Origin: Chelydra serpentina
Lineage: Eukaryota; Chordata; Testudines; Chelydridae
Direction: 5' to 3'
Assembly (NCBI GenBank): GCA_037349315.1
Contig: JBAIAC010000014.1
Span: 27,567,001 to 27,631,000, forward strand
DNA: 64,000 nt
The notes under the pieces are model-generated. The model searched no databases. It saw only the letters and a program-made list of their open reading frames with translations, and was not told the DNA's origin. Numbering within the stretch: the stretch's first letter is position 1; every line of letters begins with the position of its first letter. Shown in pieces: positions 57,240 through 64,000 of the stretch. The position numbers and the translations under genes are program-made.

Positions 57240-57299
<60 letters not shown>

Positions 57300-57367
57300 T
57301 ATAAAAAAGATATGGACAATACTAACAAGGAATAACCTACAGTGCTGTTTAACAATGGTGGAAACCC
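57068..57367. repeat. 300-bp near-perfect palindrome with (TG)n/(CA)n arms
   Basis: The left unique arm 57068-57135 (GGTTCCACCATTGTTAAACA ... CATATCTTTTTTATA) is repeated in reverse complement at 57298-57367 with only one or two changes. Inside it (TG)n at 57137-57198 faces (CA)n at 57222-57297. The centre has GTGTATAC / GTATACAC around a 21-nt loop (57200-57220). The CA tract has one CC slip near 57247. Open frames across it are pure dinucleotide translation and not genes. Confidence 0.93.
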
Positions 57368-60308
57368 ACACTAGGGTCATGTAGTTAAAAGGCAAAAGAA
57401 ACCTGGCAGAGCTGTTAATTCATTGTATGACTATGGGTAAGACACTTGACCTCCTTGTGCTTCAGTCAGCTCAGCTAGAAAATTGAAAAAGCAGGATCTA
57501 AGTGAAAAGCAGATGCTACATCTGAGCCGAGATATTCTGAGGAAATGCATTACAAATAATAAATTTATAAAAAAATCAGGTCAGTGGTTCACAATAATTA
57601 GTTACTCAACTATCCCTTTTAATTTTTATAAGAAAACGGTTATTAGATGCACTCTTCCAAACTAGTTTGAAAAATTACAAAGAATCTATAAAAATGTCAC
57701 CACTAATGCTGTTGAATGAAATTAATAAGGGAATCATCTGAGTTTGCTGAGACTGACTTATCCATTTTCTGTGCAGTCAGAGAATCTCCATTTCAGTGGC
57801 CTTAGCTAAAGAGTTTTCATGTATTTTTTATTTGTATTGCAATACTTCCTAGAGGTCCCAAACAGAGGGCCATTGTGCTACATGCTGTACAAACGTTCAG
57901 TAAGACAAAGTCCATGCTTTAAAGACCTTGCGCTCAAATGTAAGTATAACAAACACGGAGACTGTGGGGAAGGGAAATATGGGTAACAGTAATAATATTA
58001 CATGCAGCAATCTCTTTTAGGCATTCTGGTAGTGCTAGGCTTTGAAGGAAGAGAAGGACAGTGACTTTACAGATCAGTTCAAGAACAGCATTTCAGGCGT
58101 AAGGCTATCATGGAAGAAATAAGCTTGTTGGATAAGGCCCTAACCAGGCTACTTGAATTTAAATATGAAATAAAATGTAATTAATAAAGCTACCAGGAAA
58201 AGCAAAAACAAAAAAAATTTGAACTTTGTCCATTGTATACTCCCTTAAAAATGTAATTAAATTCAAATGATGTTGGAGAGAAAAAAGACAAAAGGAACTG
58301 TTAATTATATGACACAAGAAAGATTTAATCTAGCAACCCAGAAAAATCAACTGTTACCTCTTTAAAAGTGACACTGGAATATTTATATAGCACCATAAAC
58401 ATGCATGACCCTTTGTAGTTCATTGCAATGTCTATTCCCGTGAGGCACTGAATGAAAAACAAAAAAAAGGATACTTTTACTGTAAAGTGCATGGTGGGTA
58501 AAAACTACTTCTCTCTGTAACCCTGTACAGCTCTCTTCAATTCCCAACTTCTCCCGCCCCAGTCTAAGTCTTACCCTTTCATTCCTTTACTGTCACTCCC
58601 CCAGTCCCATACCAATTTACTCTTTGGTGAATGAGAGATTCAGCAATTGATTCTATCCTCCTAGCCTGTTCCCTTCTGGGCTCACAGCCCAAAGCCCTTT
58701 CACCTCATCCAATTCAAACCCACCCCCCAGCTCAGAAACAACTTCCCCACACTCCTATTCACTGAGACTGACAACACTTCTTCCTACCTGATCTCTCCGT
58801 GAGTGCAGTTTCTTTGATGCACCTTTTAAAATAATTGGCCCTCAATTTTGATATCGCCTCTGGATTTGTAAATGACGTATCAGTATCTTATAAATCTCAA
58901 TACCCTTCCCTTACATTTTCTGGTTAGTGTAGCTTGTTATCATACCAACTATGAAATTGCTAGCTCTCAGACTATTTTGTAATTCGCTCCTACAGCTTTC
59001 CTTTCCTGGGACACGCAAGTCACAGGAACATACACATCCCTCTGAAAGAGGTGTTTGTGTGTCATTCCTGTGGTTCCTTAAGCACTGAGCATTAGAAGTG
59101 ATTAAACAAACTGAAGAACTTTATTACTAGCTGTAATTTCGTAACTTTCAAATACAAAACTCAGACACATTGCCTGAAGCGAATGGTACTTAGGCTAGTC
59201 GTGACTAATGGTTTGTAATTTTACACTCACTATCTCCCACTTTTCAAACACATTTCCTCATTTTCAGACTGGTGTATCATTCTTTTTTTCCCAGTACAAA
59301 ATATTGATTTACAACACACACATACACTCTACCTCTCTTCAATATCTATCACTCCTTACCCCTTTTCTATGCCCCCATTTGTACAACTTCATCTCTATAA
59401 TGAACACATTATGAATAAATTAATGTTCACATTTTATCATCAAATGTGTGCACATGAGTCCCGCCGAAGTCAATGGGAGCCAAGTGTGCATCCAAATGCA
59501 GCCTTGGTTTTTTTGCCTTGTTTGCAGAACATTTTGCAACAATATTGAATCCTGTATCAGCACTGACTACGGTTAAAAATTCCGACAATATATTGTCCTT
59601 TAAACTATAGTAGCCAGTGAAGTCATAAGGCGAGCACATGATATGGAGAAAAGTTATTGCACCAAATATAGTATCAAGCATCTAGCATTTTAAATAATTA
59701 AATTGCATATTGTGATGATCAAATGCTCAGCATAAGGTTACAGAGCTATTGTGCATTTCAATGACTCCTAATGGATGACTCCACAGAATGCCTATGTGAA
59801 GGGCAATACTATGAAATATTTTGAGAACCAAGTAGTGGAAAAGTGGAGAGATAGGAAGAGAGATCATGAGAGAGACTCCTTTAACTAAGTAGTTGGAGGA
59901 AAGACTGAAGAATCCACATGGTACTTTATAAAATGTTGGTGGATAATTTGGAAACTAGACAGTAGAGAATGTGCATTAATTTGTAATCATGGTACAAACT
60001 CGGGGCAATATCACACAATTTTTGAGCAGAAGTCTTTACTGAACTCAGTTAAGAGTTGCACCTAACAATTGATGCTATGATATAGCTTTGTGTTTTTAGT
60101 CTTATTTCTTCTCCATTACATTCTTTCCCTCTCAGTCTCTTAGTACTATGGTGATGAGTGTAAAATAAAAACCTATATAGAACAGAATAAATCATACTGC
60201 TACAAAAGTTCAGCTTCATTATACTATTCCCACTCTATGGTGGCCATATTCTGATACTATTTGATATGAATAAGGGTAACTTACTCCACAAGCATGCAAC
60301 TCAACATA

Positions 60309-60531
60309 CAGTAACGCCTCACTCAATGTTGTAGTTATGTTCCTGAAAAATGCAACTTTAAGTGAAACGATGTTAAGCGAATCCAATTTCCCCATAAGAA
60401 TTAATGTAAATGAGGGGGTTAGGTTCCAGGGAAATTTTTTTTCACCAGACAACACTATGTATGTGTGTGTGTGTATGTGTGTGTGTGTGTATATATATGT
60501 GTGTGTGATGTTATATATCTATATATCTATC

Positions 60532-60564
<33 letters not shown>

Positions 60565-61276
60565 ACACACATACACATACACACACACACACACAGTATA
60601 AGTTTTTAAAAAACAATTTAATACTGGTACACAGTAATGATGATTGTGAAGCTTGGTTGAGGTGGAGGAGTCAGAGGGTGGGATATTTCCCACGGAATGC
60701 CTTACTGCTAAATGAACTAGCAATTGGCTGAGCCTTCAAAGGTTAACTCTCACACTCTACAAGCCAGCAGGAAAGGAGGGAGGGCAGACAGAGACAGATG
60801 TGTTTCAGAGATAGAGATGTGCATTTCTCCTTTAAGTATCAAGAGTGGGGTCAGAAGTACACTGCCTTGTTAATTAGATCAGCAAGCCGGGCAGCTGCAG
60901 CTTCTGCCTAGGCAGCAGCTCCCTCCCTCATGTGTCCTCCCTGCTTTATGGAAGATGGGTAAGCGAGGTGCAGGAGCAGGGGGACATTAGCTCCCCTCTT
61001 CTCCCTCTCCCCCTCACACAGCAAGCAGGCACCCTGACATTAGCCCCCCTCTTCTTCCCCTTTCCCCCCCCCCACACAGCAAGCAGGGAGGAGTCTTGGG
61101 GGGGTGGGGAAGGGGAAGAAGTGGGGGAAGGGACAGCTGAACTGCGGACAATTGATAGTCTGCAAAGACATTAGAATGGAGCATTTCACAACTTTAAAGG
61201 AGCATGTTCCCTAATCGATAAGCAACGTAACAACAAAACAACGTTAACCGGGACGACTTTAAGTTAGGACTTACTG
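60309..61276. mobile_element. TA-flanked DNA transposon-derived element (Tc1/mariner- or Tigger-like), 968 bp
   Basis: Begins CAGTAACGCCTCACTCAATG and ends CTTTAAGTTAGGACTTACTG. It is flanked by TA on both sides (60307-60308 and 61277-61278), consistent with a TA target duplication. The subterminal AACGATGTTAAGCGAA and ACAACGTTAACCGGGACGA segments pair as inverted motifs. No transposase frame. It contains a TG/TA/CA microsatellite (60455-60596) and a roughly 57-bp tandem duplication with ACACAGCAAGCAGG (60984-61087). Confidence 0.7.
60455..60596. repeat. Palindromic (TG)n-(TATC)n-(CA)n microsatellite
   Basis: TGTGTG runs on the left and CACACA runs on the right flank a TATATCTATATATCTATC core, so the tract is self-complementary. 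It lies inside the TA-flanked element. Confidence 0.9.
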
Positions 61277-62962
61277 TATATGAGAGTCTGGCCCTCAATG
61301 ATTACATTTTCACTAGCTGTATGGACTCATAGAAAGGGGCCTTACAATTAATCCCTTTTGCCAGAAGAATTCCCCATCCCCAAAGAAGAACTTCATGCAC
61401 TTCAATAGAATTCATTCTGCAGGAGCAGAAGTGTCTTGCAAGACAGATTTCAGACTCATTTTTTTCTTTGTATCCGATAAGCTTCCTTTCTCTTTTTCAA
61501 TCATTTTGTCTAACATCCACCTACACAGCACTATGCTGTCACATTACATTCTGACTTGACATACCAAGTTACCAAATTAAAAAGACTCCCACTCCTCCTT
61601 AGTTGCAAACATTTTATCAGCATTAAATGTATTTAAGTTTAGGATAAATAATGAAAAAAATGACTATAGGGTTAATAGTTATTGCAAAATTCTTATAATA
61701 ATGACCTTTAATTTATCTCTTGCTGTACAACAAAGTAATTTGCTTAACAATAGAAAAACCTTTAGATAATGAAAATATGTTTGCATCTTTTAAAGACTTA
61801 ATCTGCATTATGAGGATTACTGTTGCACAAGCAAAGTATTAAAGTGACAAATTACCTTATCTTAAATGTTGCAGCTCCAAAAAACTGAAACAAGTAGTAT
61901 TTAAAAAATCTTCAGGTAATGTTTGTTGTTTGTCACAGAGTGGGAATCCAACTGTTCTCTTGTTCACAAAGGGTTAATCCTGACTTCCCTTTTCTCTCTC
62001 CTTATACAAGAGTTCAGTAAAATGTATATTAGAAGGCTGCTGAAGAGAGAGAAGGAAGGTATCAGATGGATTTGCAGGGTTCCTAGGCACTGAGGAATGG
62101 GTTGATCCTCAAGCTGGGGAAGAGTATGAAACTTTTTGCTAATATACCTTGTTTTGATTTGTGTTTATAAAGATTCCTTCCTGATGAACTGACATTACTG
62201 TCTGTTACTATATTTTGCAACCTTAAAAAGGTTCTTTTAACACGTTTTTATAGAATTTAGATAAAATGAATACATGGTGTAGTGTGGTGCAGACATTGTA
62301 CAAGAATGAGCTTGACGTGGCCCTATTACTCACAAGTGGCAAAGCCACTCATGAATTCTGAGAGTCATTATTATTGCAGTAGTACTAAAAGAAGACATGG
62401 TCCCTTGCAATGAAAAGTTTGACGTCAGAGGACAGGGAAGAATAATCTGTCCGTAAAAGCATGCACGTAGGAAACCAATGCCAAGTCTTTCTACCTCGGA
62501 TATTTCTAGAATTCCTATTGCCATACTAGCTGCCTGCCAAATCAACAGGCAGAAGAGCATGACCATATGGAACATAGGTCCTACCTGAGAACGTCCCTTA
62601 GCAATTCCTGTTCTGGAATGGCCCATCTGTAGTTTTTGGAAGTAGGTTAGTTAGGTACCACTAACTTTTGCCAAATTCCTGATGGTGACTGTTGCTTTTT
62701 TATTCAGTTTTTATATTGTGGCACAATACATAATATCTAGTTCTAATTTCCTAAACCAGGTGGGAAAAGCTAAATTCATGCATTCTACTGACAACCTACA
62801 GACTATTCCCACAGGATGGAGTTAGTCTCCTTGGATAGTGGGAATATTTTCTGTTTCCCAGTTTCTCTAGTTTGGGCATATTTTTTTGCTCCTGGCACAA
62901 AACTAAGTGTTATATGAACCATCACATTTGGCAAAGGATTATTATGGAATGCCATAAGTCTG

Positions 62963-63192
62963 AGGACTAGTCTTCACTACAGGGAGATCAATGCTGCTGC
63001 AGTCGATGCATCAGGGATCTATTTAGCAGGTCTAGTGAAGACCCGCTAAATCGATGGCAGAGCACTCTCTGGTCGAACCCAGTACTCCAGCTCTCTGAGA
63101 AGAGTAAGGAAAGTCAACCAGAGAGCATCATGAATAACATAGCTGGAGTAGCATAACTTAGGTCGACTTACCCCCGTAGTGAAGATAAGCCC
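62963..63192. mobile_element. MITE-like element, about 230 bp
   Basis: The left GGACTAGTCTTCACTACAGG and reverse complement of the right end (GGGCTTATCTTCACTACGGG) are inverted termini. ATCGAT/GTCGAC-containing interior contrasts with the flank. The TCTTCACTAC terminus resembles the right end of the element at 36600-36715. No coding. Confidence 0.65.
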
Positions 63193-64000
63193 AGACATTC
63201 CTCTCACATTTCCTGTCCCCTACACAGTCTCTGTAAATAATCTGCAATGCCCATTCTCTCAAATCACTTTCATTTTAAGAATCAATTAGAATTGTTTCTG
63301 GAAAGAGATTAAATATGGTTTACGCCCTTTCCACGTGCCAATAAACAATTTTAACTAAATTATTTGTTAACAATTTTTTCTAAATCTGTTTTACTTCTCT
63401 TAAAGTCTATTTAAAATAATAGTCGGGACAGGGCCATATAGACATTCATGGTGACAGACTGATCAGATCTCAGCATAGGTATCCTACTTTGATGGCTGAT
63501 CTAGTTAGACTCCCACATCAAATCCTGTTTTGGTGAGATACATCACCAGGTAGAAAGTAATTTTTGACTTTGCAAAGCGAGGCCCTATACTCAACAGTAT
63601 TTGTTCATTTGTCTGTAACACAATAACGTTGGACAGCTGCATCTGATCAATTCCAAAATTTCAGGGAATGTTCTAGGCATCAGTGGCCAAGGAATGCATG
63701 CATGCAATGTACTTTGCCTTCAGAAACAATGTAGAATGTGACTCCCTAGTAAGACAGTGACACCACAGCCCTTTGATTTAAACAAATAACTGCAAGGAAG
63801 TTACCTGAGCAATCAACAGAACTGGTTGCAACTATGTACAAAACAGAATTATCTTCAGCAATTCAAATTTCACAATTTTCTAATAGTCACATCTGAAAAA
63901 ATGAATACAACCAAGTACAAAATTACATACCCTACCCTGTGTTTAAAAACTGTACCAACCTCCTCTTTATATCTATTCAACTAACTTTCTCTTCACTTCC

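Larger units (their letters stand above)
41107..64000 (-). other. TUSC3: Upstream TUSC3 intron (continues beyond the window)
   Basis: Begins at the acceptor at 41107-41108 on the minus strand. No further TUSC3 exon was recognised. Stretches without a named element are 41110-42755, 43300-44570, 46291-47950, 49465-50245, 51010-51335, 52800-53425, 53730-54640, 56645-57030, 57400-60300, 61280-62960 and 63195-64000. I see only chance open frames there. A G-run lies at about 43618-43628. Confidence 0.8.

Noticed and set aside
56815..57395. Overlapping 80-160-codon frames on both strands
   Set aside because: They translate the TG/CA and TA dinucleotide runs of the palindrome (CVCVCV, THTHTH, YIYIYI); no coding meaning.
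60260..60308. Second candidate upstream TUSC3 exon (GTAAGT donor on the minus strand near 60280)
   Set aside because: Translation does not match the expected HIILVL ending and the sequence runs at once into the TA-flanked element at 60309.
63780..63830. Candidate upstream TUSC3 exon (minus-strand donor GTAACT at about 63800)
   Set aside because: The adjoining sequence does not encode TUSC3-like residues (frames give HSCNQFC or IVATSSVDCS) and the phase does not end in the single A required to complete the split Asn codon.

Overview
The window reads as a vertebrate, specifically turtle-like, chromosome segment. The evidence is a dense set of CR1 LINEs with the sauropsid 3' end, fragments resembling turtle Cry-type SINEs, many hAT-type DNA elements and DIRS-like retroelement relics, all in AT-rich intronic DNA. 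No bacterial, CRISPR, rRNA or intact tRNA feature was seen.

The only host gene recognised is TUSC3 (N33, a subunit of the oligosaccharyltransferase complex), on the minus strand. Three coding exons are visible, each too short to stand out as an open reading frame. An internal exon at 41032-41106 ends in ...SKGDVGKRR. The last transmembrane exon at 36001-36091 ends in [10 protein letters not shown] five-codon terminal exon at 11511-11526 completes S-FLIK-stop. Splice phases fit exactly (A|TA and AG|C), each exon has AG/GT borders, and a roughly 570-nt AT-rich 3' UTR runs to two AATAAA signals near 10945-10959. The window therefore holds the 3' end of TUSC3 (about 41.1 to 10.9 kb), part of the large intron upstream of it (41.1-64 kb) and downstream intergenic DNA (1-10.9 kb).

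Layout. 1-10.9 kb is intergenic: a PIF/Harbinger SANT-protein relic, a 65-bp mini-hAT, a small fold-back, a GC-rich hAT with a perfect 8-bp duplication, and a long palindromic element with tRNA-like modules. 11.5-36.0 kb is the last intron: a second copy of the palindromic element, several CR1 copies including a 3.7-kb one retaining an esterase-like ORF1, a CR1 inserted into a hAT, a near-perfect 114-bp hairpin, a tandem-repeat hAT and a plus-strand LINE relic. 36.1-41.0 kb is a short intron with MITE-like palindromes and a DIRS-like gag/RT relic. 41.1-64 kb is upstream intron: nested hATs, a CR1 without its 3' end, a hAT with transposase remnant and giant inverted arms, an L2-like endonuclease relic, a second DIRS-like relic, a 300-bp palindrome at 57.2 kb and a TA-flanked element.

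Apart from TUSC3, nothing looks like a functional coding gene. The interest lies in transposon architecture and in rearrangement signatures: exact target-site duplications, nested insertions, inverted arms carrying antisense transposase, and a palindrome loop that exactly matches 21 nt lying 1.4 kb away.
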